Positions 25,272 to 34,466 of a stretch of 64,000 nt of DNA are shown in pieces. Location of the stretch: the NCBI RefSeq assembly GCF_001425685.1, contig NZ_LMCY01000037.1:1422-65421 (forward strand), given 5' to 3'. Positions within the stretch are counted from its first letter, which is position 1, and each line of letters begins with the position of its first letter. Below the pieces are notes generated by a model that saw only the letters and a program-made list of their open reading frames with translations, was not told where the DNA came from and made no database searches. Position numbers and translations under genes: made by a program. This DNA comes from Massilia sp. Root335 (lineage in GTDB: Bacteria; Pseudomonadota; Gammaproteobacteria; Burkholderiales; Burkholderiaceae_D).

Positions 25272-27479
25272 TTAATCAGAGCGGTAGCCCGGGTCGCGAC
25301 GCAGAGCAACCAGGTCAGGCTCTGCTTCTATGTATTTGCTCGGGTACCCCAGCCGGAGTGCTTTTGTAATCGCCGCCAGCGCGAGAGAGCGTTTGCCCAA
25401 AAGTTCATAGGAAAGACCCGCGCGAAATTGGATGTCGGGACTGTTGGGCGAAAGCGTGACGGCTCGGGCTGCGAGCTCGAGAGCGCGGTTCGTGTCACCG
25501 GCACGAGCCGAATACAAACCCATGCGCGACACGAGAAGGACATCGTTCGGGGCGCGTTCGAGACGAGGAGCAAGCAGCCGGCGCGCCTTGTCGTAGGCCT
25601 GTCGTGCTTCCGGTGCGCGGCCTGGGATCCAGAGTAACGTGTCGCCGAGGTTGGCCCAGTTGAGGTACAAGCTCGGGTCGCCGTGTTCGGGTGACACTGC
25701 GTTTTCAAAGGCATCGGCTGCGCCGACGTAGTCTCCGCGCAGGAACAGTACATTGCCAAGGTTGGTGTAGAGGGTTGCGTAAGAGCGTAGCTGGAGCCCT
25801 TGTTGCAGCACGCGCGCAGCCTCGTCCAGCCGATTCTCGCGCAACAACGTGGCGGCGAGGTTGGCATAGGCGACCACCGCATCAGGCTCCAGCACGATAC
25901 TGCGCCGGAATAGCTGTTCGGCCGCCGCGTCATTGCCTTGGTCATACTCGACGCTTCCGAGCTCATCAATAAAAACACGCTCCCGAGGGAAGCGGTGGAT
26001 CGCCCCGGCCAATGTGGCACGAGCGTCTTGAAAGCGACGCGCGTGCCGTAGTGTTTCCGCCTTGACATACCAGGCGAAGTGATTCGCCGGGTCGAGCCGG
26101 AGCGCGCTGTCGCAGGCCGCAATGGCGTCGTCGAACCGTCCTTGTCCCGCGCGCACCGCGGCAGTCGCCACGTGAGCCAGTGCGAGCTGATCGTCCAGTT
26201 TGGCGGCTTGCTGCGCGCTCGCATCCGCTTTCTGAATCCAGGTTTCGTCCTGACTGTCGCCTGCAAAGCGCAGGCTCTCCACCAGCGAAATCCCGGCCAC
26301 TGCCGCTGCATTTTGCGGCGTCCGCGCGAGGATACGTTCAAAATGGCGCTGCGCGGTGTCAAGTGCGCCGGGCCGGTCGAAGAACCTGAGCGAGGCCAGG
26401 CCCTGGTCCATCTCGACGGCTTCGGAATAGGGTGTGATCGCCTCATGCATCGTCATCTGGAGCGCAGCCAGATGCGGCTCGCCCCGCCACCACGCGATCC
26501 CGCCGATTGCGACGGTGACCAACGCACCGGCGGCGAACTTCGCCACACGTGGACGCAGGCGTCGATGCATTGCAGGTGTCGGCGAGTGTGTGTTCGGGGA
26601 CGCTTTGCCGCCCGTCAGCTCCGCCAGTCGCTGAACGACCTCGTCCATGCTCGCGATCCGCTGCTCCGCCTGCCGCGCCGTCATCGCGCGTATCAGCGCA
26701 ATCAACGGCGTGTCGAGACTGTCCGGATAATCCCACCCGTCGGACGACGTCTGGACGAGCGCGGCCGCGAGCGCCAGCCCGTGCAAGGTCGCGAAAGGCC
26801 GCTTGCCGCACACGAGTTCGTACAGAATGACGCCGAGCGCATACACGTCCGCGCGCGGATCGGGCGTCGCGCCCTGCAGGCGTTCGGGGGCCATGTAGGC
26901 GATCGTGCCCTGGGGGTCGGTCTGGCCCGTGGATGCGGTCGCGCCCAGCGACACGGTTTCCGTCGCCAGCGCGTCGTGGCGCAGCGCGAGGCCGAAATCG
27001 AGGATGCGTACGCGGCCGTCGTCCTCGACCATGAGGTTGGACGGCTTGATGTCGCCGTGCACGAGCCCGGATGCGTGCGCGGCGCGCATCGCTTCCGCGA
27101 CCTGGCCGACGTAGTCCAGTGCGGTCGACACCGGCGCCGTGCCGTCCTGCAGGATCTGTTTCAGCGTGCGGCCGTGCACCAGTTCCATGACGATGAACTG
27201 GCCGGTCGCGTCGTCTTCGACGGCGTGGACGTTGACGAACGCCGGATGCCGCAGCGATGCGGCGAGACGCGCCTCATGCACGAGGTCGGTGCCGACGGAG
27301 CCGCCGTGGCGGATCGTCTTGATCGCGACGCTGCGGTGCAGCCGGGTGTCCCAGGCTTCGTAGACCTCGCCGAATCCTCCCTCGCCGAGACGGGCGCGGA
27401 ATTCATAATGCCCCGGCTGCCCGGGCCGGCGCTTCGGTTCGGATGTTCCGTCTGTTTGAGGAAGAATGCTTGCCGCCAT
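25272..27479 (-). CDS. Transmembrane Ser/Thr protein kinase with TPR repeats
   Basis: A 735-residue bacterial Hanks-type kinase. The N-terminal kinase domain (about 25-280) has glycine loop GEGGFGEVY, VAIK lysine, catalytic HGDIKPSN near 139-146, DFG near 161 and MAPERL near 195. The catalytic loop has HGD instead of HRD, a non-RD kinase. A transmembrane helix (AAGALVTVAIGGIAW, about 315-330) is followed by a long tetratricopeptide-repeat region to the end, probably periplasmic. The TPR half is less G+C-rich (about 55-58% in two hand-counted lines) than the kinase half (about 65%). The start ATG at 27479 has no clear ribosome site. It likely signals to the FHA-type activator. Confidence 0.88.
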   Translation of the reverse strand: MAASILPQTDGTSEPKRRPGQPGHYEFRARLGEGGFGEVYEAWDTRLHRSVAIKTIRHGGSVGTDLVHEARLAASLRHPAFVNVHAVEDDATGQFIVMELVHGRTLKQILQDGTAPVSTALDYVGQVAEAMRAAHASGLVHGDIKPSNLMVEDDGRVRILDFGLALRHDALATETVSLGATASTGQTDPQGTIAYMAPERLQGATPDPRADVYALGVILYELVCGKRPFATLHGLALAAALVQTSSDGWDYPDSLDTPLIALIRAMTARQAEQRIASMDEVVQRLAELTGGKASPNTHSPTPAMHRRLRPRVAKFAAGALVTVAIGGIAWWRGEPHLAALQMTMHEAITPYSEAVEMDQGLASLRFFDRPGALDTAQRHFERILARTPQNAAAVAGISLVESLRFAGDSQDETWIQKADASAQQAAKLDDQLALAHVATAAVRAGQGRFDDAIAACDSALRLDPANHFAWYVKAETLRHARRFQDARATLAGAIHRFPRERVFIDELGSVEYDQGNDAAAEQLFRRSIVLEPDAVVAYANLAATLLRENRLDEAARVLQQGLQLRSYATLYTNLGNVLFLRGDYVGAADAFENAVSPEHGDPSLYLNWANLGDTLLWIPGRAPEARQAYDKARRLLAPRLERAPNDVLLVSRMGLYSARAGDTNRALELAARAVTLSPNSPDIQFRAGLSYELLGKRSLALAAITKALRLGYPSKYIEAEPDLVALRRDPGYRSD

Positions 27480-27506
27480 GACCGGAAATATGTGATGTAC
27501 GGCAAC

Positions 27507-27512
27507 ATTATA
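27507..27512 (-). promoter_or_regulatory. Candidate -10 box of the kinase operon
   Basis: On the minus strand the hexamer is a perfect TATAAT, 28 bp upstream of the kinase ATG, which would leave a leader of about 20 bases. No good -35 hexamer is present at 16-18 bp, so the promoter may be weak or activator dependent. Confidence 0.45.
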
Positions 27513-27588
27513 GCGATAAAGCAACTCCGCGGAAGGGATATCGTGACCCGTCCGATAATATTTGTTGTGTTTTGGTCGACGGCTGGAA

Positions 27589-29451
27589 TTAACTTCGCGC
27601 CGCCCGCTCCGGCGCCACGAACGCCAGCGCCTCCTCGAACGAGCGCAACACGATATCGACGTGCTCCTCGACGGTCGGTTGCGGCACCGGCGACTGGTCG
27701 AACGGCAGCTTGACGGTGGCCAGCAGTGCATCCGGCAGGTGGGTGCGCAGTTCCGCCGCCGCGTTCAGCCAGTCGCCCAGCCGTTCTTCGACCGGGTAGG
27801 GAAGGATCACGGTGGAGATCAGCTCCGCCTTTTCCGGTCCCGGGCGGTCCGCCGAGCCCAGCAGGGTGCTGCGGGCGTCGATGTCCGCTTCGCGCAGGGC
27901 GGAAACGAGCAGCTCGCTCATCAGTTCGTCGCGTTCCACCGCGAGGGCGGCGCACAGCACCACCGAGTGGGCCGGAACGTCGAGCGAGCCCTGCCACCGG
28001 CCTTGCCGGGTCTCGCGCATCTGGCGCAGGTAGGCGCCCAGGTTGGCGTCGAGCAGCGAGACGTCGCGCCGGCGCCGCGTGCGCGCGGGCGTGCGGCCTT
28101 CCGGGTTCAGGGTCGCGGCCACGCGCCCCATCGCGGCGCGCATGGTTTCCATCTGGCCGGCGTCGATGCGGCCGGCGCGCATGTCGGCACCGGCCAGCGC
28201 GAGGCCGGGCAGCAGCACCTTGTCGCAATAGCGCGCGAAGCTGGCGCGGCGCAGGTAGGCGTGGGCGTCGCGCACGATGGTGTCGCTGTCGGCCGTCAGC
28301 AGGCGCTGGTACAGGCGCTGGGCGCCGGAGACGTTCGGCGCGTCGCCCAGCAGGATCGTCACCGGCTCCAGGCCGCGCACGTGGCGTCCGGCCACGACGA
28401 AGCACAGGGTCAGCGGCGTCGACAGCAGCAGGCCGACGGGACCCCACATCGCGCCCCAGAACACGGCCGAGATGATCACGGCGAGCGGCGACAGGCCCGA
28501 GCTGTGGCCGTAGACTTTCGGCTCGACGACGTTGGCCACGAACAGTTCGAGCGCGACGAACAGGGCGATGCACGACAGCGCCAGTTGCCAGCCGGGGTCG
28601 ATGGCCGCGACGAAGACGGCGATGACGGCGCCCGCCGCCATCACGCCCAGGTAGGGCACGAAGCGCAGCATGCCGGACAGTGCGCCCCACAGGCCCGCGT
28701 GCGGCACGCCGGCCAGCCACAGCAGCACGCCGATCAGCGTGCCGAAGGTCAGGTTCACGGTGAACTGCGACAGGAAGAAGCGCGACACGCCCTGCGCCGC
28801 GTCGCCCAGCGTGCGGATCGTGCGGTTGATTTCGGTCTGGCCGGCGAGCCGGATCAGGCGGTCGCGCAGCGAGTCGTGTTCGAGCGAGATGAAGACGAGC
28901 AGCACGAGCACGAGGCCCGCCTCGCCCAGCGGGCCCCAGGCCATCGCGAACAGCCGGGCGAGCGAGTCGCGCGTGGTCAGGCGCGGCTGGCGGATTTCGA
29001 CGGGCAGCGGCTGCGTCGGGCTGACCGTCACCGTGTTGATGCCGCGCCGGCCGCTGACGGTGCCCCGTTCCTGCGGTTGCACGGCGCTGATCTCGGCCTC
29101 GATGCGGGCGAACGGCCGCTCCGTCAGCTCGCGCACGGCCGCGACCTTGGTGCGGATCGCGGCACGGTATTTCGGCAGGTCGCCCGTGACGGCCACGAGC
29201 TGGAAGGCGAGCACGATGCCCAGGCCGACGACGCACGTGCCGATCATCAGCACGGACAGCATCGTTGCCGGCACCTGGCCCAGGCCGATGCGGCGCAGGG
29301 TGCGGATCAGCGGCGCGATGACGAGGCTCAGGATCACCGCCAGCGCCAGCGGTTCGAGGACGTCGCGCCCGAAATAGAGCAGGCCGAGCACGCAGCAGGC
29401 GGTGACGATCGCGCTGGAGGTCAGGTGCTTGAACAGAGTGGAATCGCGCAT
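27589..29451 (-). CDS. AI-2E family transporter
   Basis: A 620-residue inner-membrane protein of the AI-2E/PerM superfamily. Several hydrophobic helices occur in residues 10-80 and 160-375. Family signatures are the LEPLALAVILSLVIAPLI start, FRFVPYLG-type LRFVPYLGVMAAG and the GPVGLLLSTPLTLCFVV helix. The last 230 or so residues form a cytosolic extension with no recognisable domain, longer than usual members (about 350 aa). Members export small molecules or act as Na+/H+ antiporters. The ATG at 29451 was preferred to a TTG at 29481. It is 109 bp upstream of the kinase gene start region on the same strand but in its own unit. Confidence 0.8.
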   Translation of the reverse strand: MRDSTLFKHLTSSAIVTACCVLGLLYFGRDVLEPLALAVILSLVIAPLIRTLRRIGLGQVPATMLSVLMIGTCVVGLGIVLAFQLVAVTGDLPKYRAAIRTKVAAVRELTERPFARIEAEISAVQPQERGTVSGRRGINTVTVSPTQPLPVEIRQPRLTTRDSLARLFAMAWGPLGEAGLVLVLLVFISLEHDSLRDRLIRLAGQTEINRTIRTLGDAAQGVSRFFLSQFTVNLTFGTLIGVLLWLAGVPHAGLWGALSGMLRFVPYLGVMAAGAVIAVFVAAIDPGWQLALSCIALFVALELFVANVVEPKVYGHSSGLSPLAVIISAVFWGAMWGPVGLLLSTPLTLCFVVAGRHVRGLEPVTILLGDAPNVSGAQRLYQRLLTADSDTIVRDAHAYLRRASFARYCDKVLLPGLALAGADMRAGRIDAGQMETMRAAMGRVAATLNPEGRTPARTRRRRDVSLLDANLGAYLRQMRETRQGRWQGSLDVPAHSVVLCAALAVERDELMSELLVSALREADIDARSTLLGSADRPGPEKAELISTVILPYPVEERLGDWLNAAAELRTHLPDALLATVKLPFDQSPVPQPTVEEHVDIVLRSFEEALAFVAPERAARS

Positions 29452-29539
29452 TCGCGGCGGGCAAAGGCCCCAATGTAGCAAAAAAACGTGGCCGCAACCA
29501 AGTTTCGTAATGGAAATATTTTTCGGGTCGGGTAAACCG

Positions 29540-30166
29540 TCAGCGCGCGACGATCAGGCGCAGGCCCAGTGCGATGAAGATGGTGCCGGCGGCGCGGTCG
29601 AGCCACTGCCCGGCCCTGGGCCGGCGCGCCAGCCATTGGCCGATGGCGCCGGAGAAGAAGCCGAGCAGGCCGAACAATACGACGGCCTGCAGGGTGAACG
29701 TGAGGCCCAGCAGCGCCGTCTGCAGGTTGGCGTCGCCGCGCTGGGCGACGATGAACTGCGGCAGGAACGACAGGAAGAACAGGGCGACCTTGGGATTGAT
29801 CGCATTCGCGAAGAGGCCCTTGAAAAACAGCTTGCGCGCCGGGTCGGCGGATGCCTGGTCCGCATCGATGCGGGCGCCGCCGCGGCTGCGGAGCGCGTGC
29901 CAGCCCATCCAGGCGAGGTACAGGCCGCCGCACACCTTGAGCGTCGTGAACGCCAGCGGCGACGCGGCGATGAGGGCGGACACGCCGATCACGGCCAGCA
30001 GCGTGTGGCTGAGGCAGCCGAGCGCGCACCCGAGCCCGAACGCGATGCCCCGCGCCCGGCCCTTCGACACGCCCACGCTCAAGACCATCATGTTGTCCGG
30101 CCCCGGCGTCAGCGTGAGCAGGATGGCGGTGGCGAGGAAGGCGAAGAATTGGTCGGGTGTCAGCAT
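29540..30166 (-). CDS. LysE/RhtB family amino-acid exporter
   Basis: A 208-residue membrane protein with six hydrophobic helices and the family hallmarks TPGPDNMMVLSVGVSKGRARG near the N-terminus and NAINPKVALFFLSFLPQF in the middle. Members export amino acids such as lysine, homoserine or threonine. The ATG at 30166 has AGGA nine bases upstream; a longer in-frame reading to 30337 lacks support. The gene is divergent from the metallophosphoesterase gene. Confidence 0.85.
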   Translation of the reverse strand: MLTPDQFFAFLATAILLTLTPGPDNMMVLSVGVSKGRARGIAFGLGCALGCLSHTLLAVIGVSALIAASPLAFTTLKVCGGLYLAWMGWHALRSRGGARIDADQASADPARKLFFKGLFANAINPKVALFFLSFLPQFIVAQRGDANLQTALLGLTFTLQAVVLFGLLGFFSGAIGQWLARRPRAGQWLDRAAGTIFIALGLRLIVAR

Positions 30167-30254
30167 GGGCGGTTCCTGTTTAATGAGCAATGTTACCGTG
30201 GCTAGCTCAATTGCACCAGTGCGCGGAGAGATGGCGACAAAGAGGAGGGCGTTC

Positions 30255-31133
30255 GTGTACAGTGCGATTTTTACAAGCTTCTTCCGCATGCCCAGGCACA
30301 AGCACCAGCGTCCCATCCGCAACGCGACCGAACGCATCCTGAACGCCGTCCTGATGAATGGCTGGCTGGCCGGACTGAGCTACCGGCTCGGCGGCCAGGG
30401 ACGCGTAGGCGTGACGTACCAGGACGTCGAGCTGGGGGCGGAACGACGGCTGGCGCAGCCGCTGCGCATCGGCTTCGCCTCCGATTTCCACGCCGGCCCG
30501 ACGACGCATCCGGCGCTGTTCGACGACCTGCTGGCGGCGATCCGCGCCGAGCGTCCGGACGTGCTGCTGCTGGGCGGCGACTACGTGTCGTTCGACGCCC
30601 ATAACGTCGACAGCCTGCGCGCCTTCCTGGAGGGCGTGCGGGCGCCGCTGGGCGTGTATGGCGTGGTGGGGAACCACGATATCTGGAACGGCCGCGGCGT
30701 CGTCGAGGATGCCCTGCGCGCGGCCGGCGTGGAGGTGCTCGTCAACCGCAACGCGGCGTTGCCGGCGCCGTTCGGCCACGTCAGCATATGCGGCATCGAC
30801 GATCCGTGGACGGGCGACCCCTCCGCCGGCGCCACGTTCGACGGCGCGGGCGCCGTCCGGATCTACCTGATGCATTCGCCGGACGGCTTGTTCCGCCTGG
30901 AGCGCCAGCGCTTCGACGTCGGTTTCGCCGGCCATACCCACGGCGGCCAGATCGCGCTCCCGGACGGTGCGCCGCTGTTCCGCCCCAGCGGCCCGTGCTC
31001 GCGCGAATACACCTATGGCCGCTACGACCTGCCGGACAACGGACCGCTGATCGTCAGCCGCGGCGTCGGCTGTTCCGGCATTCCACTGCGGCTGAACGCC
31101 GATCCGGAACTCCTGGTCTGTACGCTGCGCTAG
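30255..31133 (+). CDS. Calcineurin-like metallophosphoesterase
   Basis: A 292-residue phosphoesterase. Metal-binding motifs appear in order: FASDFHAGP (D-x-H), LLLGGDYV (GD), GVVGNHDIW (GNHD) and later GFAGHTHGGQ (GHTH). This is the YaeI/YkuE-like branch, which often acts on lipid-linked phosphates at the membrane. The start was set at GTG 30255 because AGGAGG lies six bases upstream (30243-30248); an ATG at 30288 has no ribosome site and an ATG at 30231 has one too close. The extra N-terminus is short and mildly hydrophobic. Confidence 0.82.
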   Translation: MYSAIFTSFFRMPRHKHQRPIRNATERILNAVLMNGWLAGLSYRLGGQGRVGVTYQDVELGAERRLAQPLRIGFASDFHAGPTTHPALFDDLLAAIRAERPDVLLLGGDYVSFDAHNVDSLRAFLEGVRAPLGVYGVVGNHDIWNGRGVVEDALRAAGVEVLVNRNAALPAPFGHVSICGIDDPWTGDPSAGATFDGAGAVRIYLMHSPDGLFRLERQRFDVGFAGHTHGGQIALPDGAPLFRPSGPCSREYTYGRYDLPDNGPLIVSRGVGCSGIPLRLNADPELLVCTLR

Positions 31134-31183
31134 CTTTTTCGCGCGTGCCCGTTCGGCGGGGCCGTAAATATTGAGTATTTCCT

Positions 31184-31212
31184 TTGATTCTCGATAACAG
31201 AATGGAGATAAT
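31184..31212 (+). promoter_or_regulatory. Sigma-70 promoter of the APC permease gene
   Basis: TTGATT (31184-31189) and GATAAT (31207-31212) are separated by 17 bp, four and five of six consensus matches. Transcription would start near 31219, giving a leader of about 165 bases before the GTG start. I see no riboswitch consensus in that leader. Confidence 0.6.
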
Positions 31213-31383
31213 GGCACGCCGCTAAGTTCCTGACCGGCACTGTTTTTGCATGTCAGGCTGCTTGACGGTCCGAGCCCGAGGAGGAGACCCCCTTCGGCGT
31301 ATGTATGTGCAGGCCAACCGCCTGCCCGCCGCGCGCACAATAATCAGGGACCGGGATCTATCTACTATCGATTGGAGAAAGCA

Positions 31384-32790
31384 GTGAGTCTTTTCAGAAC
31401 CAAGAATCTCGACAACATGGTCGCAGCTTCCCGTACCCCGGGCGGGCTGAAGAAAGTGCTGGGGCCAACCGACCTCATCCTCATGGGCATCGGGGCGATC
31501 GTCGGCACCGGTATCTTCGTGCTGACCGGGACCGGCGCCTTGACGGCCGGACCGGCGCTGACCGTGTCGTTCATCGTCGCCGCCATCGCCTGCGGCTTCG
31601 CGGCCATGTGCTACGCGGAATTCGCGTCCACCGTACCGGTCGCCGGTTCGATCTATACCTACAGCTATGCCGTGCTGGGCGAACTCGTCGCCTGGATGAT
31701 CGGCTGGGACTTGCTGCTCGAATACGGGCTGGCGACGTCGGCGGTGTCCGTCGGCTGGTCCGGCTATTTCCAGTCGCTGCTCTCCGGATTCGGCATCGCC
31801 ATCCCGCAGGCGCTCAGCGCCGCGCCGGGCGCGCTGCCGGGCGTGCACACCATCATGAACCTGCCCGCGCTGTGCATCATGCTCGTGCTGACCGCGATGC
31901 TGTCGTGGGGTGTGCGGGAATCGGCCCGCGTCAACAACGTCATGGTCGTCATCAAGATCACCGTCGTGCTGCTGTTCATCTTCGTGGGCGTCAAGCATGT
32001 CACGCCGGCCAACTGGCACCCGTTCGCGCCGTTCGGCGGCAAGGGCATCATGGGCGCCGCCGCCGTCGTGTTCTTCGCATTCATCGGTTTCGATGCCGTC
32101 ACGTCGGCCGCCGAGGAAGTCAAGCGCCCGGAACGCGACCTGCCGATCGGCATCATCGGTTCGCTGACCATCTGTACCATCCTGTACGTGATCGTGTCCG
32201 CGATCATGACCGGCATCGTTCCGTTCCGGCTGTTCGAGGGCCATATCGACCACCCCGTCTCGCTGGCGCTGCAGTATGCGGGCGAAAACTGGTTCTCCGG
32301 CTGGGTCGACCTGGGAGCGATCCTGGGCATGACCACCGTGATCCTCGTGATGGCGTACGGCCAGACCCGCATCATCTTCGCGATGTCGCGCGACGGCCTG
32401 CTGCCGGCCAGGCTGTCGACCGTGCACCCGAAATTCGGCACGCCGTTCTTCGCCACCTGGGTCGTGGGCATCCTGTTCGGCTTCATCGCCGCCTTCGTGC
32501 CGCTGAACGTGCTGGCCGAACTGGTCAACATCGGCACCCTGGCCGCGTTCTGCCTCGTCTCGGTCGCCGTGATCGTGCTGCGCAAGAAGCGCCCGGACCT
32601 CAAGCGCGCATTCCGCTGCCCGGGCGTGCCGATCGTGCCGGGCATCGCCGTCGTATTCTGCCTGGCGCTGATGTCGTTCCTGTCCGCGATCACCTGGGTG
32701 GCCTTCGGCATCTGGCTCGTGCTGGGCCTGATCGTCTATTTCGGCTATGCCCGTGCCCGTTCCGTGCTGAACGGCGCGACCCAGTCGTAA
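31384..32790 (+). CDS. APC-family amino-acid permease
   Basis: A 468-residue permease with twelve hydrophobic segments. The N-terminal GIGAIVGTGIFVLTG is the conserved unwound helix 1 of the APC superfamily, and EFASTVPVAGSIYTYSYAVLGE plus FFAFIGFDAVTSAAEEVKRPERDLP match the cationic amino-acid transporter (CAT/YfnA) branch. The start is GTG at 31384, six bases after GGAG; no ATG fits. The location next to cyanophycin genes (a polymer of aspartate and arginine) makes arginine or another cationic amino acid a reasonable but unproven substrate. Confidence 0.87.
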   Translation: MSLFRTKNLDNMVAASRTPGGLKKVLGPTDLILMGIGAIVGTGIFVLTGTGALTAGPALTVSFIVAAIACGFAAMCYAEFASTVPVAGSIYTYSYAVLGELVAWMIGWDLLLEYGLATSAVSVGWSGYFQSLLSGFGIAIPQALSAAPGALPGVHTIMNLPALCIMLVLTAMLSWGVRESARVNNVMVVIKITVVLLFIFVGVKHVTPANWHPFAPFGGKGIMGAAAVVFFAFIGFDAVTSAAEEVKRPERDLPIGIIGSLTICTILYVIVSAIMTGIVPFRLFEGHIDHPVSLALQYAGENWFSGWVDLGAILGMTTVILVMAYGQTRIIFAMSRDGLLPARLSTVHPKFGTPFFATWVVGILFGFIAAFVPLNVLAELVNIGTLAAFCLVSVAVIVLRKKRPDLKRAFRCPGVPIVPGIAVVFCLALMSFLSAITWVAFGIWLVLGLIVYFGYARARSVLNGATQS

Positions 32791-32826
32791 AAAGCATCGG
32801 GGCGGCGCGAGCCGCCTTCGTCGCCC

Positions 32827-32848
32827 GGGCGGCGCTGCGGCGCCGCCC
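32827..32848 (+). terminator. Hairpin after the permease gene
   Basis: GGGCGGCGC (32827-32835) and GCGCCGCCC (32840-32848) form a perfect 9-bp stem with a TGCG loop, followed by a weak T run (GTCGTTT). It lies 36 bp after the permease stop codon. A terminator is likely but the U tract is poor. Confidence 0.5.
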
Positions 32849-32980
32849 GTCGTTTCCAGCCCCATCCGAACGATACAATTCTTGTAATCTCTGTCCGACA
32901 TTCCGGAGGGAAGCGTACCGATTACGCCAATAACGCCGGGTCCGCATAATCGTGGTTGAACATTGACCACAAGATTTATT

Positions 32981-34438
32981 ATGACCTCCACGTACGCCGT
33001 CGACAGCCAGCAACGCGCCGCCGCGCGCGATGCCCGTCCCGCCCAGGTGCCGGCCGCCAGGGCCCTGTATTTTTCCCTGCTGGACGATCCGGCCGGATGC
33101 CGCGCCGCGGCGCATGCGTTCCTGCAGGCGCAGATCGGGCTGGCGCGGGCCGAGCCGTGCGAATTGCCGGACGCGGTCTGGCAGCTTCAAGGCTGGATCC
33201 AGGGCCGCGCCGAGTCCGTCGGCATCGCCTACCGCGAATATCTGGCCGCACGCAAGAACGGCGCGCCGCGCCGCTACTTCACCAATAAGGCGCATGCGCT
33301 GTACTTCATCAAGGGCGTCGCGCCGACCAAGCTCGTCGACGGCGCCTGGCTGTACGGCCTGCTGCGGCGCTGGGACGATCCCGACTTCCACCCGCTGATC
33401 AAGACCTACCTCGAAGAGCTGGGCGACGGCGTCCCGGACAAGAACCACGTCACGTTGTACCGCCGCCTGCTCGCGGCGCACGGCTGCGAACACTGGGACG
33501 CGCTGCCCGAGGACCACTTCGTGCAGGGCGCGATCCAGCTGGCGCTGGCCCATCATGCGGACGATTTCCTGCCGGAGGTCGTGGGCTACAATCTCGGCTA
33601 CGAGCAACTGCCGCTGCATCTGTTGATCACGGCGTACGAGTTGAACGAACTCGGGATCGATCCGTATTACTTCACCCTGCACGTCACGGTGGACAACGCC
33701 GGCAGCGGCCACGCGCACAAGGCCGTGCAGGCGCTGCGCAACCTGATGGCGCAGTCGTCCGACCCGGCCGCGTTCTTCGGGCGCGTGCTGGACGGCTACC
33801 GCCTGAACGACCTGGGCGCCTGCACGACGTCCGTCATCGGCGGGTTCGACCTGGAAGCGGAACTGGTCGAGATCTTCTCCGCGAAAGCGGCCATCGGCAA
33901 GAACATGCACTCGGATTACTGCCGGGTGGGCGGCCGCTCCGTCAACGACTGGCTGGCGGACCCGAAACAGATCCCCGCGTTCCTGACGGCGCTGGAAGAC
34001 GCCGGCTGGATCCAGCGCGGCGAAGATGTCGAGCACAGCCGTTTCTGGCGCCTGATCCAGGGCGAGCGCGCCGAGATGTTCGGCGTATTTTCCAGCTACG
34101 AGCAGCAGGTGCTGCACGACTGGATCGCCACGCCACGGGCCGCGTCGGCCACGGCCCGCACCACCCGCGTGCTGAGCCACCGCGCCCGCCAGCGCACGCT
34201 CGACAGCCTCACGCAGCACGCGCAGCGCGGCGGTTATCCGGAGCGGGGCCTGATCCGGCGCCGCGCCGCGGACACCAGCGGCGACACCGAACTGCACCAG
34301 CTGGAACGGCGCGTGGCCGATGCGGCGGGCAAGCCGGAGGCGATGGCCATGCTGGCGCGCCTGATGTCGCCATCGGTGCATCATACCGCGGTGGGCCTGA
34401 TGGCCACGCGGATGTATTCGCAATTGCTGGACGCCTGA
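32981..34438 (+). CDS. Haem-oxygenase-like diiron (iron-containing redox) protein
   Basis: A 485-residue protein of the iron-containing redox enzyme family (haem-oxygenase-like fold, HDO). Candidate metal ligands are visible: Glu145/146 and His156 in one helix, Glu208 and His213 in the next, then the family hallmark FTLHVTVDNAGSGHA with His234, Asp238 and His244. HDO enzymes with known function oxidise amino acids, fatty acids or related small molecules, including guanidino and amino groups. A C-terminal region of about 130 residues is basic and lacks a known domain. ATG at 32981 was chosen; the ribosome site is weak. The gene ends 28 bp before a cyanophycin synthetase gene, so a joint role is inferred. 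Confidence 0.78.
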   Translation: MTSTYAVDSQQRAAARDARPAQVPAARALYFSLLDDPAGCRAAAHAFLQAQIGLARAEPCELPDAVWQLQGWIQGRAESVGIAYREYLAARKNGAPRRYFTNKAHALYFIKGVAPTKLVDGAWLYGLLRRWDDPDFHPLIKTYLEELGDGVPDKNHVTLYRRLLAAHGCEHWDALPEDHFVQGAIQLALAHHADDFLPEVVGYNLGYEQLPLHLLITAYELNELGIDPYYFTLHVTVDNAGSGHAHKAVQALRNLMAQSSDPAAFFGRVLDGYRLNDLGACTTSVIGGFDLEAELVEIFSAKAAIGKNMHSDYCRVGGRSVNDWLADPKQIPAFLTALEDAGWIQRGEDVEHSRFWRLIQGERAEMFGVFSSYEQQVLHDWIATPRAASATARTTRVLSHRARQRTLDSLTQHAQRGGYPERGLIRRRAADTSGDTELHQLERRVADAAGKPEAMAMLARLMSPSVHHTAVGLMATRMYSQLLDA

Positions 34439-34466
34439 GCACGACCGGGCGACACGAGGATATCCT

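Noticed and set aside
27161..29497. A 778-codon minus-strand frame spanning the kinase start and transporter gene
   Set aside because: It is off-frame to both genes whose domains are plain, and is Arg-rich without motifs.
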